Shown: one piece after another, positions 46,673-55,148 of the stretch
How positions within the stretch are numbered: position 1 is the stretch's first letter
Layout of the letters: every line of letters starts with the position of its first letter
From: Ciceribacter sp. L1K22
Lineage (GTDB): Bacteria > Pseudomonadota > Alphaproteobacteria > Rhizobiales > Rhizobiaceae
Assembly: GCF_017599385.1 (NCBI RefSeq)
Contig: NZ_JAGFPK010000001.1
Coordinates: 1,665,399-1,729,398, forward strand
Reading direction: 5' to 3'
DNA length: 64,000 bases
Made by a program: the position numbers and the translations under genes
Notes under the pieces: generated by a model
What the model was told of the DNA's origin: nothing
Seen by the model: the letters and a program-made list of their open reading frames with translations, nothing else
Databases searched by the model: none

Positions 46673-47914
46673 TCAGGCGTGCTTCTCGCCGCCTGCAACG
46701 GACAACCGGCGAAGAACGGCAACCTGACGATCCGCGCGATCGTCGATTGCCTGTGCCAGGTCCTCGTGAATGTCCGTGGCCTTGTTGTCGTTCCAGATCG
46801 TCGTGCAGTTCCTGCCGCGCTCCTTCGCCCGATAGAGGGCACGGTCCGCATCCGACAACAGCTTGTCGAGACCGGCGTTTTCCGTGGCGACTGCCGCAAT
46901 GCCTATACTGACAGTGACAGATACCGTCCTGCTCCTCGTGTTTACGGGCTGCGTCGCCAGAGAATGCCGGATCGCCTCCGCGTAAAGAGCGGCGTCCTTG
47001 ACCCTCTCGATCGGCAAAGCGACCGCGAATTCTTCCCCACCGGTCCGGCCGAACACGCCGTCTTTCGGCAGAAGCTTGAGGCATAGGTCTGCAAAAGCAA
47101 CGAGAACGTCGTCGCCCGTGTCGTGGCCGAAGGTGTCGTTGATCCGCTTGAAATGATCGAGATCGAAAATCGCGACGGCGGTAAGCGGGGAGGGAGCTTT
47201 CGACCGGATGGCGCGGAATGCATCGATGAACCCGCGTCGATTGAGCGCGCCGGTCAGCGGGTCTGTCCTGACGAGCGTCCGCAAATGTTCTTCGGACATC
47301 TCCATGAACATCTTCGTCAGAACGGCGATGGCCGCGACGAAACAGATGACGTTCACCACGCCCGCGCTCGTATTGTAGTGAACCTGTGTAAAGGTGAGCG
47401 GATCCGCCATGATCACGGAGACCCCGAGAAGCAGGCTGGTCGAGGACTGTATCGTCCAGATGCCGGCCAGCGCCCATCGCAGCTGGCGACTGCTTTCGCC
47501 ATTCTTCAAGACCATGAAGGCGAGCAGGCCGAACCCGACGGCAGCGGCAACATTGAAAAGCGCCGCCCTGTTTGAAAGGTCATCGCGTATGAACGGCAGC
47601 AGATTGCCTGTCAGCCAGAGGGCAAGCGGTAGAAACGACAGTGGTCGTATCCGCTTCCGGTCCAGTTGCGCCAAGGCAGTACCCCAGAAGGCGAATGCCG
47701 CAAGGGAGAGGCTGTTCGCCAGCTGTATCGAGACCAGATCCGGGATCTGGCCGCGTAGCGCAACGAGCCCGAAGCCGATCCCGTGCGCGGCAAAACCAAC
47801 GCCAAAATTGAGATAGAAGTATTTGCTTCGATCGTGAAGCCAGACGGCGACGAGCAACAGGGCGAGGGTGCCGGCCTGCGTGGTCCAGAGGAGAAAAGCC
47901 GTCTTTAGATCCAT
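46673..47914 (-). CDS. Membrane-bound diguanylate cyclase
   Basis: The 413-residue protein from the ATG at 47914 has about six N-terminal membrane segments (residues 5-205) and then a GGDEF domain (residues 235-395). The active site reads GRTGGEEFAVAL, with the substrate block DPLTGALNRRGF and FDLDHFKRINDTFGHDTGDD intact, so it should make c-di-GMP. The inhibitory RxxD I-site is missing (LLPKDGVFG). The sensed signal is unknown. An upstream TTG start at 47950 is possible but less likely. Confidence 0.92.
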   Translation of the reverse strand: MDLKTAFLLWTTQAGTLALLLVAVWLHDRSKYFYLNFGVGFAAHGIGFGLVALRGQIPDLVSIQLANSLSLAAFAFWGTALAQLDRKRIRPLSFLPLALWLTGNLLPFIRDDLSNRAALFNVAAAVGFGLLAFMVLKNGESSRQLRWALAGIWTIQSSTSLLLGVSVIMADPLTFTQVHYNTSAGVVNVICFVAAIAVLTKMFMEMSEEHLRTLVRTDPLTGALNRRGFIDAFRAIRSKAPSPLTAVAIFDLDHFKRINDTFGHDTGDDVLVAFADLCLKLLPKDGVFGRTGGEEFAVALPIERVKDAALYAEAIRHSLATQPVNTRSRTVSVTVSIGIAAVATENAGLDKLLSDADRALYRAKERGRNCTTIWNDNKATDIHEDLAQAIDDRADRQVAVLRRLSVAGGEKHA

Positions 47915-48149
47915 AAGGGATGCCGCTGGGAGAGTGAAAACGTCGGGCAAGTATGCCGTCCAATTGTTAATTCCGCGCTAGTGCCGACGTTGTTTTGAGG
48001 AGCGGGCCAAGGGTTGTATCGTAGCACTTCGTTCACCATATCCGCTGGCTGCTGTTGACCCGCTCGGCTGTCGCGTCGCTTCTCGGCGACATCAGGCGTA
48101 TCTCCTTGTCAGGCGGCACGTGTGCATTAAGGATATCGGATGCTCGCGT

Positions 48150-48179
48150 CTTGAAGTGCAGGGCACTGACACTCTATGT
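48150..48179 (+). promoter_or_regulatory. RpoH (sigma-32)-like heat-shock promoter of clpP
   Basis: CTTGAA at 48150-48155, a 17-base spacer and TCTATGT at 48173-48179 fit the alphaproteobacterial RpoH pattern (CTTGAA, then a CYTATNT-like box). The clpP start codon lies 69 bp beyond. The rest of the 47915-48248 gap shows no gene. Confidence 0.65.
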
Positions 48180-48248
48180 AGGGATTGACAGGTTTTACGA
48201 TGATTCCCGCCGCGCCACGCGATAGGAATGAGGCTACAAAGGACGGAC

Positions 48249-48881
48249 ATGAGAAATCCAGTAGATACCGCCATGGCACTCGTGCCGATGGTCGTGGAGC
48301 AGACCAATCGCGGCGAGCGGTCCTATGACATCTATTCGCGGCTGCTGAAGGAGCGGATCATCTTTTTGACCGGCCCGGTCGAGGACTACATGGCGTCGCT
48401 GGTTTGTGCGCAGCTTCTCTTCCTCGAAGCCGAAAACCCGAAGAAGGAAATCGCGATCTATATCAATTCTCCCGGTGGTGTTGTCACCGCCGGTATGGCG
48501 ATCTACGACACGATGCAGTTCATCCGTCCTGCGGTTTCGACGCTGTGCATCGGACAAGCCGCATCGATGGGGTCGCTCCTGCTCGCCGCCGGCGAGAAGG
48601 GCATGCGTTTCACCACGCCGTATTCCCGCATCATGGTCCACCAGCCCTCGGGCGGTTTCCAGGGGCAGGCATCCGACATCGAGCGCCATGCCCGCGACAT
48701 CATCAAGATGAAGCGCCGCCTCAACGAAGTGTACGTCAAGCATACTGGCCGTAGCTACGACGAGGTAGAGGCCACGCTAGACCGCGACCATTTCATGGAG
48801 GCGGAGGAGGCAAAGGAGTGGGGCCTGGTCGACAAGATCCTGACCTCGCGCCAGGAGATCGAGGGCGTGACCGGCGGCTGA
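48249..48881 (+). CDS. clpP: ATP-dependent Clp protease proteolytic subunit
   Basis: ClpP forms the double-heptamer protease chamber served by ClpX and ClpA. The 210-residue product from the ATG at 48249 (after AAAGGACGGAC) has catalytic S106 ([10 protein letters not shown]), H131 (MVHQPSGG) and D180 ([11 protein letters not shown]). The start codon at 48228 would add seven residues and lacks the ribosome-binding site. It is followed by clpX 280 bp downstream. Confidence 0.97.
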   Translation: MRNPVDTAMALVPMVVEQTNRGERSYDIYSRLLKERIIFLTGPVEDYMASLVCAQLLFLEAENPKKEIAIYINSPGGVVTAGMAIYDTMQFIRPAVSTLCIGQAASMGSLLLAAGEKGMRFTTPYSRIMVHQPSGGFQGQASDIERHARDIIKMKRRLNEVYVKHTGRSYDEVEATLDRDHFMEAEEAKEWGLVDKILTSRQEIEGVTGG

Positions 48882-49015
48882 CGCCGCCGTACTCCCGCCG
48901 CTATTACTTTGTGTGATCGCGTGGGGGGTTTAAACGGTCGGCGAAAGCGCTAATAGTTGCATTAAGGCTATGTTGAATTTTTGTGACATAGTCTGCGATT
49001 TGGAGGGGTCTTGCG

Positions 49016-49165
49016 TTGCATCCGTTTGACGAGCCGGTCTCGGAGACGGAAATTGCCCCCGCCGATGTCGAAGCAGACCCGCTTCGCGAGTGCGCGGACC
49101 GGGTGAATAAGTGGACCGCCGCCCCTGGACTGGGCGTGTGGCGTGCTGGAAGGAAGAAGACATGA
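49016..49165 (+). CDS. Possible 49-residue leader ORF overlapping clpX
   Basis: From TTG 49016 a frame of 49 codons ([20 protein letters not shown] at the start) runs to TGA 49163-49165, forming an ATGA overlap with the clpX start at 49162. A very good GGAGGGG lies 7-13 bases upstream of the TTG. The acidic, then basic content (ends GRKKT) has no family I recognise. It may be a translated leader peptide coupling clpX translation, or chance. Confidence 0.35.
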   Translation: MHPFDEPVSETEIAPADVEADPLRECADRVNKWTAAPGLGVWRAGRKKT

Positions 49166-50439
49166 GCAAAGTCAGCGGAAGCAACGGCGGTGACTCGAAG
49201 AATACCCTCTATTGTTCTTTCTGCGGAAAGAGCCAGCACGAAGTCCGGAAGCTGATCGCCGGGCCGACCGTATTCATCTGCGATGAATGCGTCGAATTGT
49301 GCATGGACATCATCCGCGAGGAAAATAAGAGCTCGATGGTGAAGTCCCGTGACGGCGTTCCCACGCCGCAGGACATCATCAAGATACTCGACGAATACGT
49401 CATCGGCCAGCGTCAGGCGAAGAAGATCCTGTCGGTCGCCGTGCACAACCATTACAAGCGCCTGTCGCACGCCTCGAAGGGTGGTGATGTAGAACTGGCG
49501 AAGTCGAACATCCTGCTCGTCGGACCGACCGGTTGCGGTAAGACCTATCTTGCCCAGACGCTCGCGCGCATCATCGACGTCCCGTTCACGATGGCCGATG
49601 CCACGACGCTGACCGAGGCAGGTTACGTCGGCGAGGATGTCGAAAACATCATCCTGAAGCTTCTGCAGGCGGCCGACTACAACGTCGAACGCGCCCAGCG
49701 CGGCATTGTCTATATCGACGAGGTCGACAAGATTTCCCGCAAGTCGGACAATCCGTCGATCACCCGAGACGTCTCGGGCGAGGGTGTTCAGCAGGCGCTG
49801 CTCAAGATCATGGAAGGCACTGTCGCTTCGGTGCCGCCACAGGGCGGTCGGAAGCATCCGCAGCAGGAATTCCTGCAGGTCGACACGACGAACATCCTGT
49901 TTATCTGCGGCGGGGCATTTGCTGGCCTGGACAAGATCATCTCAGCCCGCGGCGAGAAGACCTCCATCGGCTTCGGTGCGACGGTGTCGGCTCCGGATGA
50001 TCGACGTGTTGGCGAAGTCCTGCGTGAGCTCGAGCCCGAAGACCTGGTCAAGTTCGGCCTCATTCCCGAGTTCATCGGTCGTCTGCCCGTGCTGGCAACG
50101 CTCGAAGACCTCGATGAGGACGCGCTGATCCAGATCCTGTCGGAGCCGAAGAACGCGCTCGTGAAGCAGTACCAGCGCCTGTTCGAGATGGAAGACGTCG
50201 AGTTGACCTTCCACGAGGATGCCCTGCGCGAGATCGCTCGGAAGGCGATCATCCGCAAGACTGGCGCCCGCGGCCTGCGTTCGATCATGGAGAAGATCCT
50301 GCTCGACACGATGTTCGAACTGCCGGAACTCGAGGGCGTGCGCGAAGTCGTGATTTCCGACGAGGTCGTCAACGGCAACTCCCGGCCGCTCTACATCTAT
50401 GCAGACCGTCAGGAAGAGAAGGCGAACGCCTCGGCGTGA
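49162..50439 (+). CDS. clpX: Clp protease ATP-binding subunit ClpX
   Basis: ClpX is the AAA+ unfoldase that delivers tagged substrates to ClpP. The 425-residue protein begins with the zinc-binding domain ([22 protein letters not shown]). It has Walker [15 protein letters not shown], Walker [11 protein letters not shown], the pore loop GYVGEDVE, and the sensor 2 region [15 protein letters not shown]. The IGF loop for ClpP docking is [10 protein letters not shown]. The ATG at 49162 follows AAGGAAGAAGAC, making a usual start. Confidence 0.98.
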   Translation: MSKVSGSNGGDSKNTLYCSFCGKSQHEVRKLIAGPTVFICDECVELCMDIIREENKSSMVKSRDGVPTPQDIIKILDEYVIGQRQAKKILSVAVHNHYKRLSHASKGGDVELAKSNILLVGPTGCGKTYLAQTLARIIDVPFTMADATTLTEAGYVGEDVENIILKLLQAADYNVERAQRGIVYIDEVDKISRKSDNPSITRDVSGEGVQQALLKIMEGTVASVPPQGGRKHPQQEFLQVDTTNILFICGGAFAGLDKIISARGEKTSIGFGATVSAPDDRRVGEVLRELEPEDLVKFGLIPEFIGRLPVLATLEDLDEDALIQILSEPKNALVKQYQRLFEMEDVELTFHEDALREIARKAIIRKTGARGLRSIMEKILLDTMFELPELEGVREVVISDEVVNGNSRPLYIYADRQEEKANASA

Positions 50440-50460
50440 CGCTGTCCGTTTCGTGAATCA

Positions 50461-50490
50461 AAAGAGGCTCGCTTTGGCGGGCCTTTTTTT
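50461..50490 (+). terminator. Terminator of clpX
   Basis: AGGCTCGC pairs with GCGGGCCT around TTTG (one G-T pair) and is followed by seven T. It lies about 25 bp after the clpX stop. Confidence 0.9.
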
Positions 50491-50708
50491 GTTTTGGGTC
50501 GGCTGTCGCATCTCTTTCACAAATCCGTTTGCTCCGCTGCTGCGTTGGGCTAGATAGAAGGGGACTGCTTCGTCGGCAGGCTGAGCGTTTGGCGCGGCAT
50601 CACGTCGGAGCGCATTTGGGTCCACCAGTTTCGCGTCAGCTGGATCTGTCTAACTGTAATCTTGAGTATTGCTTCTCGATGGCTGTCGGTGGGGCGGCAG
50701 TTGCAAGG

Positions 50709-50738
50709 CTTGAATTCCTGCCGCCGGCACTCCATTTC
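50709..50738 (+). promoter_or_regulatory. RpoH-like heat-shock promoter of lon
   Basis: CTTGAA at 50709-50714, a 17-base spacer and CCATTTC at 50732-50738 match the RpoH pattern seen before clpP. The lon start codon lies 82 bp beyond. In the 50440-50819 gap I see only this site and the clpX terminator. Confidence 0.6.
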
Positions 50739-50819
50739 AGCCGGGAACGAACCTAGTACCATCCTCTATCGAGGACAGGGTATCCGCTCCCGGAAACGGG
50801 ACGATCGAAAGGAAATGAA

Positions 50820-53240
50820 ATGACGAATGTGACGTCTGCTGCGGGCGAGACCAATGTCTATCCGGTACTGCCGCTGCGCGACATCGTGGTCTTCCCCCAC
50901 ATGATTGTGCCTCTCTTCGTCGGTCGTGAAAAATCCATTCGCGCGCTTGAGGAAGTGATGGGGTCCGACAAGCAGATCATGCTTGCCACCCAGATGAACG
51001 CAGGCGACGACGATCCGGAACCCGACGCGATTTACGCCGTCGGTACCGTCGCCAATGTCCTGCAACTGCTCAAGCTGCCGGACGGCACCGTGAAGGTGCT
51101 GATCGAAGGTCGCGCGCGCGCCAAGATAGAGACTTACACCAGTCGCGAGGATTTCTACGAAGCCGGTGCCACCATTCTCGCAGAACCTGCCGAGGATGCC
51201 GTGGAGATCGAGGCGCTGTCGCGCTCGGTCGTCTCGGAGTTCGAGAACTATGTGAAGCTCAACAAGAAGATATCTCCTGAAGTCGTTGGCGCTGCCAGTC
51301 AGATCGAGGACTACTCGAAGCTGGCGGATACCGTCGCATCGCATCTTTCGATCAAGCTGACGGAAAAGCAGGAGATGCTGGAAACCGTCAGCGTGAAGAT
51401 GCGTCTGGAAAAGGCGCTCGGCTTCATGGAGGGCGAGATTTCTGTCCTGCAGGTGGAAAAGCGCATCCGCTCGCGCGTCAAGCGCCAGATGGAGAAGACC
51501 CAGCGCGAGTATTACCTCAATGAACAGATGAAGGCGATCCAGAAGGAACTCGGCGACGGCGAGGACGGCCGTGACGAGATGGCCGAACTGGAAGAGCGCA
51601 TCTCCAAGACCAAGCTTTCCAAGGAAGCCCGCGAAAAGGCAGATGCGGAACTGAAGAAGCTGCGCCACATGAGCCCCATGTCGGCGGAAGCCACCGTTGT
51701 CCGCAATTATCTGGACTGGCTGCTTGGCCTTCCCTGGGGCAAGAAGTCCAAGGTCAAGGTCGATCTCAACGCCGCCGAGAAGATCCTGGACGAGGATCAC
51801 TTCGGTCTGGACAAGGTCAAGGAACGCATCGTCGAGTATCTCGCCGTCCAGGCCCGTGCGACCAAGATCAAGGGGCCGATCCTGTGCCTCGTCGGTCCTC
51901 CCGGCGTCGGCAAGACCTCGCTTGCCCGTTCAATCGCCAAGGCGACCGGCCGCGAGTACGTTCGTATGGCGCTAGGTGGCGTCCGTGACGAAGCCGAAAT
52001 CCGCGGTCACCGCCGCACCTATATCGGCTCGATGCCCGGCAAGATCGTGCAGTCGATGAAGAAGGCCAAGAAGTCGAACCCGCTCTTCCTGCTCGACGAG
52101 ATCGACAAGATGGGCATGGATTTCCGTGGTGATCCGTCTTCGGCCCTGCTCGAGGTGCTGGATCCGGAACAGAACTCGACCTTCATGGATCACTACCTGG
52201 AAGTCGAATACGATCTGTCCAACGTGATGTTCGTCACGACGGCCAACACGCTGAACATCCCCGGCCCGTTGATGGACCGTATGGAGATCATCCGGATCGC
52301 CGGCTACACCGAGGATGAAAAGCGCGAGATCGCCAAGCGTCACCTGCTGCCGAAGGCGATCAAGGAACATGCCCTGCGCCCCGAAGAGTTCTCGGTCAGC
52401 GACGAGGCGTTGACAGCCGTCATCCAGCAATACACCCGCGAGGCCGGTGTCCGCAGCTTCGAACGCGAGTTGATGAAACTGGCGCGTAAGGCTGTTACCG
52501 AGATCATCAAGGGCAAGGTCAAGTCGGTTGCTGTCACCAAAGACAACATCCATGACTTCCTGGGCGTTCCCCGTTTCCGTCACGGTGAGGCCGAGGGCGA
52601 GGACCAGGTGGGCGTCGTAACCGGTCTGGCCTGGACCGAGGTTGGTGGCGAGCTTCTGACGATCGAAGGCGTCATGATGCCGGGCAAAGGCCGCATGACG
52701 GTCACCGGTAACCTCAAGGACGTGATGAAGGAGTCGATCTCGGCTGCTGCCTCCTACGTTCGTAGCCGCGCCGTTGATTTCGGTGTCGAGCCTCCGCGGT
52801 TCGACAAGGCGGATATCCACGTTCACGTTCCGGAAGGCGCAACGCCGAAGGATGGTCCGTCCGCCGGTATCGCGATGGCCACCGCGATCGTATCGATCAT
52901 GACCGGAATTCCGGTCTCGAAGGATATCGCGATGACGGGCGAAGTGACGCTTCGTGGGCGGGTTCTGCCGATCGGCGGTCTGAAGGAAAAGCTGCTCGCA
53001 GCGTTGCGTGGCGGCATCAAGAAGGTGCTTATTCCGGAAGAGAACGCCAAGGATCTGGCCGACATTCCGGACAATGTGAAAAACAACCTGGAAATCGTCC
53101 CGGTTTCGCGGATGGGCGAGGTTATCAAGCACGCCCTGATCCGTCAGCCGGAGCCGATCGAGTGGGACGGGACGGTTGAAACGCCTGCCGTCGGCACCGT
53201 CGAAGGTGCCGAAGAATCGGGCGTCACAATCGCGCATTGA
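50820..53240 (+). CDS. lon: ATP-dependent protease Lon
   Basis: Lon degrades misfolded and regulatory proteins; in alphaproteobacteria these include CcrM and other cell-cycle factors. The 806-residue protein has the N-terminal LON substrate domain ([20 protein letters not shown]), AAA+ domain with Walker [16 protein letters not shown] and Walker [12 protein letters not shown], and the C-terminal Ser-Lys protease domain. There, S681 is in [11 protein letters not shown] and K724 is the second Lys of [11 protein letters not shown]. The start ATG at 50820 follows GAAAGGAAATGAA. Confidence 0.98.
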   Translation: MTNVTSAAGETNVYPVLPLRDIVVFPHMIVPLFVGREKSIRALEEVMGSDKQIMLATQMNAGDDDPEPDAIYAVGTVANVLQLLKLPDGTVKVLIEGRARAKIETYTSREDFYEAGATILAEPAEDAVEIEALSRSVVSEFENYVKLNKKISPEVVGAASQIEDYSKLADTVASHLSIKLTEKQEMLETVSVKMRLEKALGFMEGEISVLQVEKRIRSRVKRQMEKTQREYYLNEQMKAIQKELGDGEDGRDEMAELEERISKTKLSKEAREKADAELKKLRHMSPMSAEATVVRNYLDWLLGLPWGKKSKVKVDLNAAEKILDEDHFGLDKVKERIVEYLAVQARATKIKGPILCLVGPPGVGKTSLARSIAKATGREYVRMALGGVRDEAEIRGHRRTYIGSMPGKIVQSMKKAKKSNPLFLLDEIDKMGMDFRGDPSSALLEVLDPEQNSTFMDHYLEVEYDLSNVMFVTTANTLNIPGPLMDRMEIIRIAGYTEDEKREIAKRHLLPKAIKEHALRPEEFSVSDEALTAVIQQYTREAGVRSFERELMKLARKAVTEIIKGKVKSVAVTKDNIHDFLGVPRFRHGEAEGEDQVGVVTGLAWTEVGGELLTIEGVMMPGKGRMTVTGNLKDVMKESISAAASYVRSRAVDFGVEPPRFDKADIHVHVPEGATPKDGPSAGIAMATAIVSIMTGIPVSKDIAMTGEVTLRGRVLPIGGLKEKLLAALRGGIKKVLIPEENAKDLADIPDNVKNNLEIVPVSRMGEVIKHALIRQPEPIEWDGTVETPAVGTVEGAEESGVTIAH

Positions 53241-53283
53241 CCTTATTGGCGCCCTGACTTTGCCAAAATGACACACTGACGTG

Positions 53284-53314
53284 AAAAAGGCTGGCAAAAA
53301 AGCCAGCCTTTTTT
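53284..53314 (+). terminator. Terminator of lon
   Basis: AAAAAGGCTGGC and GCCAGCCTTTTT form a perfect 12-pair stem around AAAAAA, ending in a T-tract 44 bp after the lon stop. Confidence 0.95.
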
Positions 53315-53447
53315 GTGTAAACTCTACGGAGTGCCTTGTATTTCAGGCGTTCCGGGTGCTTTTCAGTTGCCTAGGGCGAAAGCATCCGTAATGTCCGCCC
53401 GGCTTAATCCTTTGAGTCGTTTCATGCCAATCAGAAAGGGTGGAAAC

Positions 53448-53723
53448 ATGAACAAGAACGAACTCGTATCCGCAGTTGCCGAAAAGGCCGGCCTGACAAA
53501 GGCTGATGCCCTGTCTGCGGTTGACGCAGTTTTCGACACGGTCCAGGCCGAGCTGAAGAAGGGTGGCGACATCCGTCTCGCTGGCTTTGGCGCTTTCACG
53601 GTATCCCGTCGTGAAGCTTCGAAGGGCCGCAACCCGTCGACCGGCGCGGAAGTCGATATCCCGGCTCGCAACGTTCCGAAGTTCACGGCCGGCAAGGGCC
53701 TGAAGGACGCCGTCAACAGCTAA
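53448..53723 (+). CDS. hupB: DNA-binding protein HU
   Basis: HU is the abundant histone-like protein that compacts and bends DNA. The 91-residue product (MNKNELVSAVAEKAGLTKAD) carries the DNABII signature FGAFTVSRREASKGRNPSTG and ends KFTAGKGLKDAVNS. The ATG at 53448 follows AAAGGGTGGAAAC. Its place after lon is the usual alphaproteobacterial order. Confidence 0.97.
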   Translation: MNKNELVSAVAEKAGLTKADALSAVDAVFDTVQAELKKGGDIRLAGFGAFTVSRREASKGRNPSTGAEVDIPARNVPKFTAGKGLKDAVNS

Positions 53724-53767
53724 GGCTGTCCGGTCGCCACCTTTGGCACCATCGATCTATGAGAATT

Positions 53768-53799
53768 GAAGGCCCGCCACCCTCGTGTGGCGGGCCTTC
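53768..53799 (+). terminator. Terminator-like hairpin after hupB
   Basis: GAAGGCCCGCCAC and GTGGCGGGCCTTC make a perfect 13-pair stem with a six-base loop, 45 bp after the hupB stop. The following T-tract is weak (GACGTTTCTGG), but the stem is very strong. Confidence 0.75.
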
Positions 53800-53864
53800 G
53801 ACGTTTCTGGCCTTGCAGTGTTCGCCGCCATTGACTATCTCGCAGCTGGCCGGATGTTCCGGCT

Positions 53865-54010
53865 TTCGTTCTCAGGGCGGGGTGAAAGTCCCCACCGGCG
53901 GTAGGGGGCCTGTCCCCGAGCCCGCGAGCGCCTCCGGCAAAGTCGGAGGGTCAGCAGATCCGGTCGAAATCCGGAGCCGACGGTCACAGTCCGGATGATA
54001 GAGAATGTGG
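53865..54010 (+). promoter_or_regulatory. FMN riboswitch (RFN element)
   Basis: The stretch shows the conserved RFN core: TCAGGGCGGGGTGAAAGT, CCCCACCGGCGGTA, then GAGCCCGCGAGC, GGTCAGCAGATCCGGT, and the closing CCGGAGCCGACGGTCACAGT with CCGGATGATAGAGAATG. It sits about 150 bp before a DMT-type transporter gene and should shut it off when FMN is plentiful. A TTCG hairpin near 54030-54045 may serve the expression platform. Confidence 0.96.
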
Positions 54011-54154
54011 AGTGCAGCGCTGCGGCAGTCCTCTCCTTCGGAGACGGGCTCCATCGCGCAGGTCAACGTCGATCGTCCGCATGGTTCCGGGCGATGGTCG
54101 TTGCGGCGTTCCCCATGCGTCCTGATTTGTGTTGGTCCTGAAAGGGAAAATGGC

Positions 54155-55054
54155 ATGAATCAGTTTGTCCCCTCCTTGTTTCGTTCCCGTGCGGTCGCCG
54201 GGGCGCTTTACATGATCCTTGCAGGCGTGGCGTTCGCTGCGCTGAACGTTGTCACGCAGTGGCTGGCGATGACACTTTCGTTTCCCCCGGCCTCCGTCGC
54301 CTTCTGGCAGTACGGTTTCGCGCTCGTCCTGTCGTTGCCCTTGCTCTGGAAGCTTGGCGTGAAAGCAATGAGAACACGCCATCCCTGGCGGCACATACTC
54401 CGGGTGCTTCTCGCGGCGCTCGGCGTCCAGGCGTGGCTCACCGGCCTCGCGACGGTACCGATCTGGCAGGCGATCGCGCTGGTGATGACCTCACCGTTCT
54501 TCATCATCATCGGGGCCCGGATGTTCTTGGGAGAGGCAGTCGGCCCCGCCCGATGGTTCGCGACCCTTGCCGGTTTCATCGGCGCCATGATCATCCTGCA
54601 GCCGTGGTCCGATGCCTTCACGCCTGCCGCTCTGCTGCCGGTCCTGTCTGCCTTCCTGTGGGGCGGTTCATCCTTGCTGATGAAGAACCTGACGTCTTTC
54701 GAACCGCCGGAAACCATTACCGTGTGGCTGCTTGTCCTGCTGACGCCGATCAATTTCGGGCTGGCAGTGGCCTCCGGCTTCGTCGTTCCCGGCGGGACGG
54801 CGCTGATCCTTCTGATCGGAGCGGGGATACTGACGGCGCTCGGGCAGTATCTGCTGACTTTGGCTTACACTGTCGCCGATGCCGCCTACGTGCAGCCGTT
54901 CGATGACCTCAAGCTGCCGCTCAACGTCTTTGCGGGCTGGATTGTCTTCGGATACGCACCGACCGGATATCTTTGGTTCGGCGCCATGCTGATTCTTGTC
55001 GCTTCGTTGACGCTGATGAAAATCGAGCTTGGACGCGAGCGGGCAGCCAACTGA
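54155..55054 (+). CDS. ribN: Riboflavin transporter RibN (EamA/DMT family)
   Basis: The 299-residue protein has ten membrane segments in two EamA repeats (first: LYMILAGVAFAALNVVTQWL; second from about residue 148). It imports riboflavin in the RibN-type systems first described in Rhizobium leguminosarum and Vibrio. The FMN riboswitch directly upstream is the strongest support for this substrate. The ATG at 54155 follows GAAAGGGAAAATGGC. The in-frame extension from 54005 runs over the riboswitch leader and is rejected. Confidence 0.92.
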   Translation: MNQFVPSLFRSRAVAGALYMILAGVAFAALNVVTQWLAMTLSFPPASVAFWQYGFALVLSLPLLWKLGVKAMRTRHPWRHILRVLLAALGVQAWLTGLATVPIWQAIALVMTSPFFIIIGARMFLGEAVGPARWFATLAGFIGAMIILQPWSDAFTPAALLPVLSAFLWGGSSLLMKNLTSFEPPETITVWLLVLLTPINFGLAVASGFVVPGGTALILLIGAGILTALGQYLLTLAYTVADAAYVQPFDDLKLPLNVFAGWIVFGYAPTGYLWFGAMLILVASLTLMKIELGRERAAN

Positions 55055-55078
55055 GCACTGCATCGGAAAATCACGAAA

Positions 55079-55096
55079 CTGTCACGCGTTTGTAAT
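55079..55096 (+). promoter_or_regulatory. Pho-box-like site upstream of the phytase-like gene
   Basis: CTGTCACGCGTTTGTAAT resembles two CTGTCAT half-sites with the 4-base spacing of the rhizobial PhoB consensus (six of seven, then five of seven matches). It lies 53 bp before the ATG at 55149. Confidence 0.5.
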
Positions 55097-55148
55097 GGAC
55101 GTGCCGCAAAAGCCTCCTGTTCCATTTTCGGAAACAGGAGGTTTCCCC

